From contig JALQPE010002194.1 in NCBI GenBank assembly GCA_030407315.1, positions 1-42,000 on the forward strand: DNA of 42,000 nt. The letters are read 5' to 3'. This document shows, piece by piece, positions 29,662 to 39,420 of the stretch (position 1 is the first letter of the stretch; each line of letters starts with the position of its first letter). Under the pieces are notes generated by a model. The model was given only the letters and a program-made list of their open reading frames with translations. It made no database searches and was not told the origin of the DNA. Source of the DNA: Asparagopsis taxiformis. Taxonomy: Eukaryota > Rhodophyta > Florideophyceae > Bonnemaisoniales > Bonnemaisoniaceae. Made by a program: the position numbers and the translations under genes.

Positions 29662-32235
29662 ATGGTGAGTTCAACTTTCTTCCTCGCAAGTCTCCTCCTC
29701 CTAGCCCTCCTCCCCTCGTCTAACGCCCAATCATGCCCCGCATTCTCCACCCCCATCGGTGGCGTCTGCATGTGTAACGCAGGCTCCCAGCCCATTGCAG
29801 GCTCCGCAACCTTCCTCTGTGAACCATGCCCAGCCGGTACTTTCAAGGGCACAAACGGCAACGCCCCCTGCACCCCATGCACTCCAGGAAGCTTCGCCGT
29901 AACAGGCGCTGCCGCTTGTACCAATTGTCCTGGTGCTCGCCCATTCACCCCTGCCCTCCAGAGATCAGACGCTGACTGTTTCGCAGCATGTGCAGCAGGA
30001 CAGTTCTTCCGTATGGAGGATCTCACTGCATCTCCACCAGTCTCCGCAGGATGTGTCCCCTGTCCTCCCGGATCCGCCCTTGGCGCAGGTTCTGGTAACT
30101 TTCCTCCCGTCTGTGGTCTCTGTCAGCCGGGCTCCGCTCAGCCCATGGCGGGAGAGATGGCATGCGACTCGTGTACTCCTGGAACAGCTGCAGAGAGTGC
30201 TGGACAACGCGTGTGTGCTACATGCGTCCCGGGGACAATTGCTGCCGCCGCTGGAGCCAGTGCATGTACCCCGTGCGGACCAGGTACCTTCTCCGGAGTC
30301 GGTGCCACAATGTGCACCAGCTGTCCGGCTGGTACGTTTGCCTCTGAGTTTATGGCATCCTCGTGCATGGATTGTACCGGTAACACATTCTCACTGGGCG
30401 GCCTTGCGGCATGCCAGCCGTGTCCCATGGGCACGTTCATTCTCAACGATTCCAGGGACATGGCGTCGGACTGCACCACACCGATATGTGCAGCAGGTGA
30501 GTTTGTGACCCCAACAGGTGTTTGTGGAACGTGTCCCGAGGCGTTCTTCGTGAACGATATGATGCTGTGTCAGGCGTGTCCGCCGGGAATGACGGCTGCT
30601 GCTGGTGCAGCGACGATGTGTACAAGGTGTCCGAACGGCACGGGCAGTGTATCAGGCGAGGCATGCTCGGCGTGTCCGGCTGGTACATTCTCGAGTGCGG
30701 CCACAGATGGGGTGTGCACACCGTGTGCAATTGGTACGTTCTCTACTGGCGGTGCTACGACGTGCAGTGCATGCCCGGCCGGTCAGACTACCCTGGAAGT
30801 GGGATCGGATAGTGCGGGTGATTGTGTGGACGAATGCCCACCGGGATCATTCCGCGGAACAAATGGGATGTGCCTCACATGTCCGCCCGGTCAGTTCCTG
30901 AACCCTGTCGATAACAACTGTGCTCTGTGTCCGTTGGGTACATTCACATCAGTAGGGAATGCGGACAATGAGTGTATGCCGTGTCCAGCGCAATCCGTGT
31001 CTGTACCAGACAGGACTACATGTTTGTGTGCGCCAGGCACACAACCAGTATTCCTGTCAGGGTGTGTGAGGTGTCCGTTGAACACATTCTCTGCTGGTAA
31101 CAATGATCTGTGTACATCGTGCGGACCTGGTCAGGTCGCCGCTGTAGGATCATCGTCATGTACTACATGTCCGGCAGGAACCATGGCCAACACAGCTACG
31201 GCTATGTGCACAGCGTGTCCGGCTGGTACGTCGTCGACAGCGTCGTCTGTGATGTGCACAGAGTGCCTCGCTGGTACGTTTGCGGCGAGCTCTGGGTCGA
31301 GCATGTGCACGCCGTGTCGAGCGGGAACTGCATCAGCTGTACTGGGTGCGACATCGTGTGGACGATGCGCGGCTGGATTCTTCTCTGAGTCTGGAGCTTC
31401 TACGTGTATCCCGTGCCCGATGGGTCTATTCTCTGCGGCGGGTGCTGCGAGCTGCTCTCGATGCCCGGCTGGGACGGCGTTGGCTACAGGGTCATCTACG
31501 TGTTCTGCTTGTCCGGCAGGTTCATTCCAGCCTGGATCTGGAACTGAGACAGGATGTATTACGTGTCCAGCAGGTCAATTTTCGAGCAGTCCACGGTCTT
31601 CGTCGTGCTCAACGTGTGCGGCTGGATCAGTGTCTGGCGGAGGAGCGACGTCGTGCATGGAGTGTTTCGCGGGGACGTTTGCGGCAGCTGGTGCTGTGAC
31701 ATGCACGACGTGTCGTGCGGGAACATTTTCGCTTGCTGGGTCGAGCACGTGTACGAGCTGTCCGCTGGGAACGTTCTCACGTGAGGGTGTGAATCGGTGT
31801 TTCTCATGTGGTGCGGGTACGTTCGCATTGCTGGGTGCAACTGAGTGCACGGACTGCCCGGCTGGGTTTACTAGTGATCCTATGTCGGCAGTGTGCTCGA
31901 TGTGTCCGCCGGGAACAATTGCTGAGAGGCCTGGATCACCTGGGTGTGTTGCGTGTCCTGCTGGATCTACACCGAACAGTGGGCGTACGATGTGTATTGG
32001 AGGATCTGGAATGGTACCGGCGCCTGCGCCTGGACCGGCACCAATGCCTACACCAAGCGGAGAAATAGGCTGCCCAATGACTAGGGTACGTTGTGTTTTC
32101 CGCGGAAGAAGCAATAGATGCCGAATTACGACAATAGTTGTTCTGTGCAATGGTCGTCGTGAACGGACTATCGTTAATACTAGAGGTCGCAACTGCCTGG
32201 CCAATTGCAGACGTAGCAGGCGTAGGAGGAATTAG
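29662..32235 (+). CDS. Secreted Cys-rich repeat protein 2 (paralogue of the protein at 26177)
   Basis: 857 aa. The frame is open upstream to 29380, but the ATG at 29662 is chosen because it starts a signal peptide (MVSSTFFLASLLLLALLPSS) aligned with that of gene 1 and follows the TATA box by 69 bp. The ephrin-receptor-like Cys module array is almost residue-for-residue identical to gene 1. Scattered changes include T/P, V/M, N/D, M/I and R/S, plus a dense cluster at 30987-31025. The linker is shorter (APAPGPAPMPTPSG), and the basic six-Cys tail is conserved apart from its first residues. The sequence 5' of the signal peptide is unrelated to gene 1. Probably the same extracellular location and function as gene 1. 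Confidence 0.9.
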   Translation: MVSSTFFLASLLLLALLPSSNAQSCPAFSTPIGGVCMCNAGSQPIAGSATFLCEPCPAGTFKGTNGNAPCTPCTPGSFAVTGAAACTNCPGARPFTPALQRSDADCFAACAAGQFFRMEDLTASPPVSAGCVPCPPGSALGAGSGNFPPVCGLCQPGSAQPMAGEMACDSCTPGTAAESAGQRVCATCVPGTIAAAAGASACTPCGPGTFSGVGATMCTSCPAGTFASEFMASSCMDCTGNTFSLGGLAACQPCPMGTFILNDSRDMASDCTTPICAAGEFVTPTGVCGTCPEAFFVNDMMLCQACPPGMTAAAGAATMCTRCPNGTGSVSGEACSACPAGTFSSAATDGVCTPCAIGTFSTGGATTCSACPAGQTTLEVGSDSAGDCVDECPPGSFRGTNGMCLTCPPGQFLNPVDNNCALCPLGTFTSVGNADNECMPCPAQSVSVPDRTTCLCAPGTQPVFLSGCVRCPLNTFSAGNNDLCTSCGPGQVAAVGSSSCTTCPAGTMANTATAMCTACPAGTSSTASSVMCTECLAGTFAASSGSSMCTPCRAGTASAVLGATSCGRCAAGFFSESGASTCIPCPMGLFSAAGAASCSRCPAGTALATGSSTCSACPAGSFQPGSGTETGCITCPAGQFSSSPRSSSCSTCAAGSVSGGGATSCMECFAGTFAAAGAVTCTTCRAGTFSLAGSSTCTSCPLGTFSREGVNRCFSCGAGTFALLGATECTDCPAGFTSDPMSAVCSMCPPGTIAERPGSPGCVACPAGSTPNSGRTMCIGGSGMVPAPAPGPAPMPTPSGEIGCPMTRVRCVFRGRSNRCRITTIVVLCNGRRERTIVNTRGRNCLANCRRSRRRRN

Positions 32236-32778
32236 TGGGAATGTTAGTAAGCTGCGGAGAAGTTTAGGGTTAGAGTAGATATCGCATAGTGATAATCTTC
32301 ACACTAGCTGCAATGTTTTGCTCCCATGTAGAACAATAAATGTCGCTACGATGGTAGTTCTCTTGTTTATTCCCGTGGGAGGATAGCTAAATAGTGAGAC
32401 GAATGCCTTGTAATGTTTAGCAGAAGGTGCAAATGTACAACCAGCGCGTCATCCTGCACTGCCGAAGGTTCAATACTGATAGAGAAGCTTACCGAGGCGC
32501 AAAGGGTTGGTCTGTACTAGCTTGACCAATAGCCAGCAATTGCATGCGCCGTGATATCAAATCATATCGAAATATCACCTTGGATTGATTTCACTGGTTT
32601 ATCCTGCCACGGTGAAACTGCACTCACTGATCCTGTAGCAGAGAAATTACAAAAGTTGCACCAGTACCCTCTGTTCGAAGAGTGTCTCTTACGAGTACCT
32701 GCTTCGGTTTACTCAGTTAGCTGAGTTGGTTAAGTATAATCTTCTATCTCGTGACCGGCGGCGGTCTCTACGACAGGC
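32236..32778. other. 3' region of Cys-rich gene 2 and intergenic sequence
   Basis: Similarity to the gene 1 locus continues for about 20 bp. AATAAA at 32335-32340, about 100 bp after the stop, is a plausible polyadenylation signal. The rest contains no gene I can support. Confidence 0.5.
32335..32340 (+). terminator. Polyadenylation signal of Cys-rich gene 2
   Basis: Canonical AATAAA 100 bp downstream of the stop codon. Confidence 0.5.
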
Positions 32779-34692
32779 TGTCTCTTATTAGCATCCTGAT
32801 GGTTGACTGAGGTGCAGCTTGGCGACGATTTGTTATTAAATCAATAGCATCCTGACACGCCCCCTGTCGCCAAGGGGCGGTGAGGTCTGAAGGTAATGGT
32901 TGTGAAAGGGGTATACCGTCGTTGTTTTCGGATTGGGGGAGAATGCGCAGTTGGGTGGATAGTCTTGTGAATGTTTTGGTAAGGAGGGGTTTGGTAAAGA
33001 CGTCAGCGAGCAATTGGTCAGTGGGGATGTATGTTAGAGTAATTTTGCCTTGCGCAATGTTGTCGATAAGGTGGTGGAATCGAATGTCGATGAATTTTCG
33101 ACGCTTAGTGGGGGCAGTTTGTGCGGCAACTTGTATTGCCGATTGAGAGTCCGTGTACGTAGGGATGGGGGTGGATGGGGTAATGAGGGATAATTCTGTA
33201 AGCATGCCTGATAGCCAGTTGGTCTGGCGTGTTGTGTCTGAGGCACCTATTATTTCTGCTTCACACGTGCTGATGGCAACGAGTGATTGGCGTTGGGATT
33301 CCCAACTTATGGGTCCGCCGTGCAGGGTGTGTACAGACCCGGATATCGATTTCCTGGACGTTTGGTCTTTCGCAAAATCGGCGTCCGTGTACGCTATGAG
33401 TGGATCCTGGTGGGGAGCGTTAGGGAATGATATCCCATGGGTTGGTGTATGTTTGAGGAAACGAACCAGTCGTTTTGGATGCTTCCAGTGGCTAGGGGTG
33501 TGTTTGTGGCTTGCTCTGGCCAGGAAATTCGTGTAGAATTGAATGTCGAGTCGAGTGGAGTCAGTGAGATATCGGATCTCACCAAGTGTTTCCCGGTAAG
33601 TTGTGGCAATGCTGTCATCGACAGCTTCGTTGTCTGATGGTGGTGACAAGTCTATGCCGTCAGAATATAGGTTATGGAGTGGCTTGGAGTTGTTCATGTT
33701 GGTTTTCGTGATGATGGATTGAATTATTTGGGGCTGCGAGATGGATATGCCTTTCGGCGTGTGGTCTATCTGCCAGTTAAGGTATCGCGTAGGAGGACAG
33801 AGGCGTTTGATTGAGTACTTGAGTGAAAGGGTGTGGTAGAGTTCGTTAAGCAGCTCTTTTGTGGACGCACATGCCAAGAAGTCGTCTATCGTTATGGCGA
33901 TGATGGTTGTGCCTTTGTCTATCGTTTTGATAAATAGGCTGGGGTCCGATTTGGTCTGGGCGTACCCATTGTTTGTAAGGAAGTTGGTGGCTCCTGTGCA
34001 GAAGATTCTTACACCTTGTTTTGTACCGTAAAGGTTTTTGCGGAGGATTACAGAGTGCTCGGGGTTCTTGAAAGAGCCGTCGAATAGTGGGTGTTGTCTG
34101 ACGAAGACTGGTTCATAGTGGGTAAATTATTCATAGAGGTATGCTGATGCTATGTCAAAATGCTCCGTGGGGAGCTGGTGCGCGGATGCGTGACATAAAA
34201 TGAGTCGTATGGTGGCTTTGTCTGCAGAGAATTTGGCTGTTTCAGCTGGATTGTAGTGGTCGTTGGGCGACATCATGTCGCCGCGTACTGCGCATCGTGC
34301 TTTGTGCTCAATGATGTTGCCTGCGTGGTCGCGCTTGTACCGGTAGGCCATGGTGAGTGGAATGGGTTTGGTGCCAGCTGGGATTTGTTCCGGTGGAGTC
34401 CATTCAATGACGCGTATGTCGTCGAGTTTTTGTAACTCGGAGTTGTGGGCTTCTTCCCATTGTGCTGCATAGGGGTATTTCCGTGCTATGCGCAATGATT
34501 TGGGTGCCGGGGTGGTTGTTTTGATTTGTGATGGTGTGGTGGGGATGTCGGCTGGTGAAGCTGTAGCGTTGAATGCTGACGTTGTCGTTATGGTGGGGTC
34601 TTTTTGGGGGTCGTATGGGTGGAAGTCAGTGGCGGACATGTGCGCGTATAGACCGGTGGTGATGTTTTGCATCATGATGGAGTAGTCGTCTA
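32768..34692 (-). pseudogene. pol: Copia-type pol fragment (reverse transcriptase and RNase H)
   Basis: Reading leftwards from the LTR insertion at 34692: the pre-RT linker, the start of RVT_2 (AAQWEEAHNSELQKLDDI, KARCAVRGDMMSPN, FDIASAYLYE), an in-frame TAA at 34124-34126, then the rest of RT in the same frame (NLYGTKQGVRIF, active site TIDDFLACAS, GEIRYLTDSTRLDIQF) and RNase H (YTDADFAKDQTSRKSISG, ISTCEAEIIGASD, TYTDSQSAIQVA, LLADVFTKPL). The tail reads into the LTR. Integrase, protease and gag are absent because the gypsy LTR fragment interrupts the element at 34693. Sequence is clearly different from the copia element at 18975 (other RNase H and polymerase motifs), so two copia lineages are present. 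Confidence 0.88.
32779..32857 (-). repeat. Copia 3' LTR start (end uncertain)
   Basis: On the minus strand GCGACAGGGGGC (32869-32858) is a polypurine-like tract followed, after one base, by TGTCAGGATGCTATTG, the LTR start at 32857. A possible end at GAGACA (32779) would make the LTR only 79 bp, which is very short; the real end may lie further left or be lost. Confidence 0.4.
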
Positions 34693-35197
34693 TGTGGTGC
34701 AATTTATGCCGCTAACGCGAACGCAGGTTGAAGCGATATCGACGAGTTGAGTCCGCGTGCATCCGCGCTGAGTTAGTTAGTAAGCGAGCGTACGCGTGGC
34801 CATTCAATTACGTGTCACCTGCACGAACGCGTGCGATTGCGAACCCGGCGCCACGTGTAGCTATTTCTACGAATTTCCCTTTATTTCCCTTTTTTGAGTT
34901 TTTTATGACTAAAGTCTTTTTCCCAAATATTTCCCTTTTTGCGTGCGAGCGAGCGGCCGCCGGCCGGCCACGGTAGGACAGCCTGTCCTTTAGTAGTTAG
35001 CTATTAATGGTCGTTCAGCTTCGCACCTTACCAATAAACAGGCAGCATCTTCGCAGCTACGAGTTAAGCGTTTAGCGAATCGCGAGGACCGATTGCGTTA
35101 TAATGTTGCGTGCGGGTTGCTCACGATCGCCGACATTCGCGTGCGCGCTGCGCATAAACCGATCGTCGAACCGCGTTGCACCGCGATAGCGCGCGTT
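34693..35197 (+). repeat. Gypsy-family LTR fragment inserted in the copia element
   Basis: Homologous to the first about 505 bp of the LTR at 18186, sharing the start TGTGRTGCAATTTATG, the GCGGCCGCCGGCCGG block and AATAAA (35033-35038). Homology is lost at 35198, where the repeat-module terminus begins. The remaining about 285 bp of the LTR is not found after that module in this window. Confidence 0.85.
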
Positions 35198-36860
35198 CGT
35201 CTGTGTTCTCGGAAATGGACGCGGACGTCCACAACCTCTAGTACACCTAGTATTACTAGGCGGACGTCCATGTTCTCCAGTATTTTTGGATGTCCGCCTA
35301 GAACCGGACGTCCATGCGGTCTAGTACGTCTAGTATTACTAGGGCGACATTCATTGTTTCTAGTACCACGGATGTCCCCCTCGGGATGGACTTCCGCCAT
35401 GTCTATGTCCACCTAGGACGGGCGCCGGTTCAGAAATTCAAAAATTTCGACCCCAGAAATTTCTGCCGCCGTGCTCGACTTGGATGTCCGCATCCATCAC
35501 GGCGACCACTCTATTTTTCCTTGTCGGTCGACTCCAATTTCGTCTTTAATTTTTTCATCCTCTCGCTCACACCCCCTTCCAGTTGGTGCTCACCTCCCCC
35601 GTACTGTACTTCAAACACCCCCAATACCACTCTAGCACGCATTTTCAGCTACCTATCCCCGCTTCCACGGTGCACACCTCCATTCCATACCTACTGTTCT
35701 GCTCTACCGTACAGATTTCGTATAACCAGTCCTCATACTACCTCAGAATAGGGAAAAACACCCCCTATCTCCTCGACCATGCTCTCCCCCAACACCTTTG
35801 CAACGTATTGTTCTTCAATACCCTCTCTCCTCTACCCTCAACCCCTCTCCTTCGCCCTCTCCACAAACTTCCCCTGCAGCTTACTCTTCCAAAACCTCTC
35901 ACTCCCCATCCCGTACCCGACCTGCTCCACCCCTCCCTCCCTCAGCTGCTCCATGCCCCCACGCCATCCGCATCTTCGATACCGTATACACCACCACCAC
36001 CGGCCCACGCTCCCGCACTGCGGGGTGGCACCCCCGCCGTCTCCCCAGAAACCTCCCCGCTCTGAAACACATATCAACCCCCCACTTCGCACCCTTCCTC
36101 CCACTCCCCTCCCTCCCCAAATACAATAACCCCCTTCTTCTCCATCACATCCCCACTCACCACAGCCAGAACAGACGCCACCCGCTCCCCCTCTTTCTCC
36201 TCACTTTCCTAAAACCCCCTCCTCTCGGCGCCTTCAACCGCACCCTCCTACGGTCCCACCTAAACACCTCCTCCGCCCTCACTACCCCAACACCCCGCAG
36301 CGTCTCCCCAATCCCCATAATATGCTTGTCGGCACTCCTCTCCGAATCACACTCCATTCTAAACCCGCACTCCGTACATTTCCACCTCCCCCTGTACCAT
36401 CCCAAGATTCCATCCCCCCACAGAACACATCCTCATACCACAGAAGAATTTTCTTCCTCTCATACCTCATCCTTAAAACCTCCATCTGCTCCATGTAAAT
36501 TTCGATGTAAATATTTTCTCCACTATGCAATCTCAAACATGTATGAGCCTATGCCTTTCCGCTTTGTCAACCCTGAATATTGGTACTCATGTATTCATAA
36601 AATAGGGCCACCCACATCCCTATCCCGTTCTGCAAGCTTTACAAACCACTAGACGCATACTCCACAACTATACAACAAACACTACTCGCTATTTCAGACG
36701 ACGCGGTACACAAGTAGCGTAGTCTCAACCTTCCGTGCAGCCTTCCCTGATGCGTACAAGTGCGAAACACGTCTAGACTACTACTACTACGATATAGTAT
36801 ATCAGAAGTGAGTGCGGGAATTTTCGGCACAGGAGATGCTGGGCCACCAAATTGATTTTT

Positions 36861-36941
36861 CGGAAATTTTAGAATTTCTGGGCTGGCCAGCAGTGCAATC
36901 GAGCTGGACATCCACCGGACGTCCATTTCAGGTTGGTCGTG
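36861..36941 (+). repeat. 81-bp direct repeat, copy 1
   Basis: Shares TAGAATTTCTGG, CTGGCCAGCAGTGCA, TGGACATCCACCGGACGTCC and a GTTGRTCGTG end with 37251-37331. Confidence 0.8.
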
Positions 36942-37149
36942 AGAGAGTGGGGCGGGACCATGATGAAACAAGGACCAAGACCTGTCCCTGACGTGTTGAG
37001 CCTGAAATCGACCCTTCGTGAGACGCGATTTTGGCTTACAGTTAGTGCTTACAGAAGCCAGTGATGACCCCGCTCGGGGCGGCGACTCCGGTGCCTGGGG
37101 CCGTTGTGGCTAAATTAGACACCATGATTTGAATTAAAATTTGGGCTAT

Positions 37150-37185
37150 TCTCAAAAACATGCACATGTGAACATGTTTTTGAGA
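37150..37185. repeat. Inverted repeat with 13-bp perfect arms
   Basis: TCTCAAAAACATG (37150-37162) and its exact complement (37173-37185) flank a 10-base spacer. Confidence 0.85.
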
Positions 37186-37250
37186 TGGGGGTGTGCCGTA
37201 CGGCACAATCAACCGCCGAAATCGATGTTTTTTGCAATATTTTTTTGTGC

Positions 37251-37331
37251 CCGAAATTGTAGAATTTCTGGTCTGGCCAGCAGTGCATCTGACCTGGACA
37301 TCCACCGGACGTCCATTTCAAGTTGATCGTG
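37251..37331 (+). repeat. 81-bp direct repeat, copy 2
   Basis: Second copy, 390 bp downstream of the first, of equal length and about 85-90% identical by eye. Confidence 0.8.
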
Positions 37332-37599
37332 TATCGTGCACGTCCACCCATTACCGGAAGCAAGTAGGCGATGAAGCACGTACAAACCAAATTGTTCTGC
37401 TATTTCTAGCATAGACCATCGAGTCTAGAGATGTGAGGGAATCGTCCTGGAAATCATGCTCCAACCCACGAGGGAATGGACAATCTAGTTTGAAAGCATG
37501 GAACGGAAGTACATTATAGTAGGTTCATAGATTGAAAGTGATAAAGGAGATGATTATATTCTCGATAATTGTTTGCTAAAGTAGTTGTTGTTAAGCTAT

Positions 37600-39420
37600 C
37601 TAGCCGTCGGAAAACTGTTCTTCCTCTTCGTCGTCACTATAATAGTGAACTAGATATCCAGGTTCTCCCGGCAGAAGAGGCACTACCGGGGCCCCACTCG
37701 GTGTGTGCATTATATCCTTGCGAGGTTCTGTCGTCTTCATCCGCATGATTCCGAGCTGCCCTGTCTTCGGCCTACGATCTTTCTTGACCGGGATGGGAAC
37801 AACTGTCTTGTGGCGAACATTGACAGGTGCCGGTTGACTTTGCCTGGCAGACCGGCGCGGAGCATTGGCGATTACTTCTTCTTCGAATCCCAACCGCCTG
37901 ATGAAACCAAACGAAACATTGTCGGGAATCGGATACGACGCATTCCTGAAATACGTGTGATACCTCGTTGTCGTGTGTGACACAACTCTGTCGACATGCC
38001 CTGCCCCGGCATGTTGTACATGGCCGTGACCGATGAAGACTGAACGTGGCGGAACGATTACCTTCTTCAGCTTCATCGTCTTGGCGTACATATCTAATTC
38101 CAGCGCTTTGGAAAAGACGTACTTGTGGGACCCTGGACACACCCAGATAGGGAATGGGTCATCTCCGTTGGCAATAACAAAGTAACCCGGAAGTTGATCT
38201 TTGCGGTCGCGAGGAGGAACAGGGAAATCATTGTGTGGGACCTGCCGAGGACACCCCTTTCCCGTTATCAAAAACCGTCCCCCAGATGCCGGCATGACAA
38301 GTTTTTCTCCCGGTAAACCGCACTCCTCCAGCCCTATCAGCCGGACAAGGATTCCCAACCACACATCCAGCAGGGCTCGCCGCGTCACAAACTTGAACCG
38401 GTCGATATGCATCTCATCGTTCTCGGCATAGTCAACCAGGCAGTGGCGCGTAGACGTGAAGCGAGCCCTCCCCTCATTCCGGTTCTTCTCATCTGTTTCA
38501 TCGTCCCCAGTATTGACAATGGGACTCCACAGCTGCCGGTTCCCAGGGTCCTTGTGCACCTCCTCCCCCTCCCATGTTCCCAAGAAGTACCGAAACAATT
38601 CCTGGTTAGGAATTTCTTCCATGGGACCCAAGTCAAATGGGAACTTGTCCGACGCATCGAGGTAGCTTACATCCGCGAAATTGTGCATCACCGTATACCC
38701 TCGCTCGTTGATTTCCGTTCGGCAATTGTGGAAGTACGCCATACCAGTGCCGGCCTCATATGAATCCTTCCAGCTTGTAGACATTCGCGCAACCTGGGCG
38801 AAGTCCAGCCTCGAGGGTAGAAACGTCGATGTAGGCTCACACATCGCCTTGGAAGCCATCTTCCACGCTGCGAAAAACATCGGATAGATGGTGTCGATCT
38901 CGAAAACAAGATGACGAGCCCGATGTTGTTCCGGAATATGCAGCCCCTCAAACACAGGGTCCATCGCCATTTGCTTCAAATACCTCACCTCTCTGCCCTC
39001 CTCATCGATTTCCACACTCTCCAATAACAACCTGAGCTCAATCGGGGGCAGACAGCCAACCCTCACCGATGCGATGACGTCCGCGGGACGCTGCGCCAGA
39101 TGATGCCCTTCGGCTCGGTCTTTGACTTCGAAATCGTCGGGAAGAGATGGCATACGGTCGTCGAAGAGGAGGTCGTGTTCAGAAGGAGAGTCACGAACGA
39201 TGTAACCGTCTTCATCGACTTCGACTCCTTCCGGAACAGTGAGTGTAATTGTCACTTCGCGGACCCCCTTGCTTTTGACATGGCCCTCATCTGCACTGTT
39301 GTTTTCTTCCTCGTCCGAAACGTTATGGACAGATTCTTGGTTGGAGGGAGTCGCACCAGCACGTTGGTTATCTTGGGGGACAATCTCAACGGCAGAATCG
39401 GGGAACGGGCGGAGTCTTCG
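37600..39420 (-). CDS. 2-oxoglutarate/Fe(II) dioxygenase-like domain (C-terminal part of a composite gene)
   Basis: This frame is open from a stop at 39421-39423 down to 37600, about 600 codons. There is no ATG in its first 90 codons (the GTG at 39255 is only a formal start; the first ATG is at 39153), yet that stretch is plainly protein-like (QDNQRAGATPSNQESVHNVS). It therefore looks fused to the frame upstream. An acidic N-terminal part leads into a mixed alpha/beta domain with CPRQVPHNDFPVP, whose His and Asp (residues 341 and 343 counted from 39255) fit the H-x-D iron ligands. FIGHGHVQHAG supplies a distal His (415), followed by Arg in TTTRYHTYF (430) for 2-oxoglutarate. The spacing suits a phytanoyl-CoA hydroxylase-like or JBP/TET-like fold. 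The tail is basic then acidic (SDDEEEEQFSDG). Substrate unknown. Confidence 0.6.
   Translation of the reverse strand, partial: RRLRPFPDSAVEIVPQDNQRAGATPSNQESVHNVSDEEENNSADEGHVKSKGVREVTITLTVPEGVEVDEDGYIVRDSPSEHDLLFDDRMPSLPDDFEVKDRAEGHHLAQRPADVIASVRVGCLPPIELRLLLESVEIDEEGREVRYLKQMAMDPVFEGLHIPEQHRARHLVFEIDTIYPMFFAAWKMASKAMCEPTSTFLPSRLDFAQVARMSTSWKDSYEAGTGMAYFHNCRTEINERGYTVMHNFADVSYLDASDKFPFDLGPMEEIPNQELFRYFLGTWEGEEVHKDPGNRQLWSPIVNTGDDETDEKNRNEGRARFTSTRHCLVDYAENDEMHIDRFKFVTRRALLDVWLGILVRLIGLEECGLPGEKLVMPASGGRFLITGKGCPRQVPHNDFPVPPRDRKDQLPGYFVIANGDDPFPIWVCPGSHKYVFSKALELDMYAKTMKLKKVIVPPRSVFIGHGHVQHAGAGHVDRVVSHTTTRYHTYFRNASYPIPDNVSFGFIRRLGFEEEVIANAPRRSARQSQPAPVNVRHKTVVPIPVKKDRRPKTGQLGIMRMKTTEPRKDIMHTPSGAPVVPLLPGEPGYLVHYYSDDEEEEQFSDG

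Larger units (their letters stand above)
35198..37400 (+). mobile_element. Non-coding repeat element inserted in the gypsy LTR (right end uncertain)
   Basis: It starts CGTCTGTGTTCTCGGAAATG, then carries several GGACGTCC and CTAGTAC/CTAGTATTACTAG motifs, the same vocabulary as the modules ending at 8269 and 41327. From about 35500 to 36500 the + strand is dominated by C and T, so apparent ORFs there are Pro/Ser/His-rich artefacts. The distal part contains two 81-bp direct repeats (36861-36941, 37251-37331), each with CCGGACGTCCATTTCA, and a hairpin (37150-37185). No transposase is present. The right end is placed near 37340-37400 because the GGACGTCC/CACGTCC motifs stop there. Confidence 0.6.

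Noticed and set aside
32700..32775. tRNA-like sequence (TTAGCTGAGTTGGTTAAG at 32717-32734)
   Set aside because: It resembles a D-arm only; no pairing acceptor or anticodon stem and no GTTCGA T-loop follow.
35779..36652. Proline-rich ORFs in the C/T-rich region
   Set aside because: All three plus frames are open with Pro/Ser/Leu/His bias, as expected from strand composition alone; no domain or start context.
37042..37305. Small ORFs around the 81-bp direct repeats
   Set aside because: They arise in each repeat copy and have no recognisable domain.
39252..39255. Four-base stop/start overlap suggesting a polycistronic reinitiation site
   Set aside because: The apparent start of the dioxygenase frame there is GTG, and protein-like sequence continues upstream of it to 39420, so it is not an initiation site.
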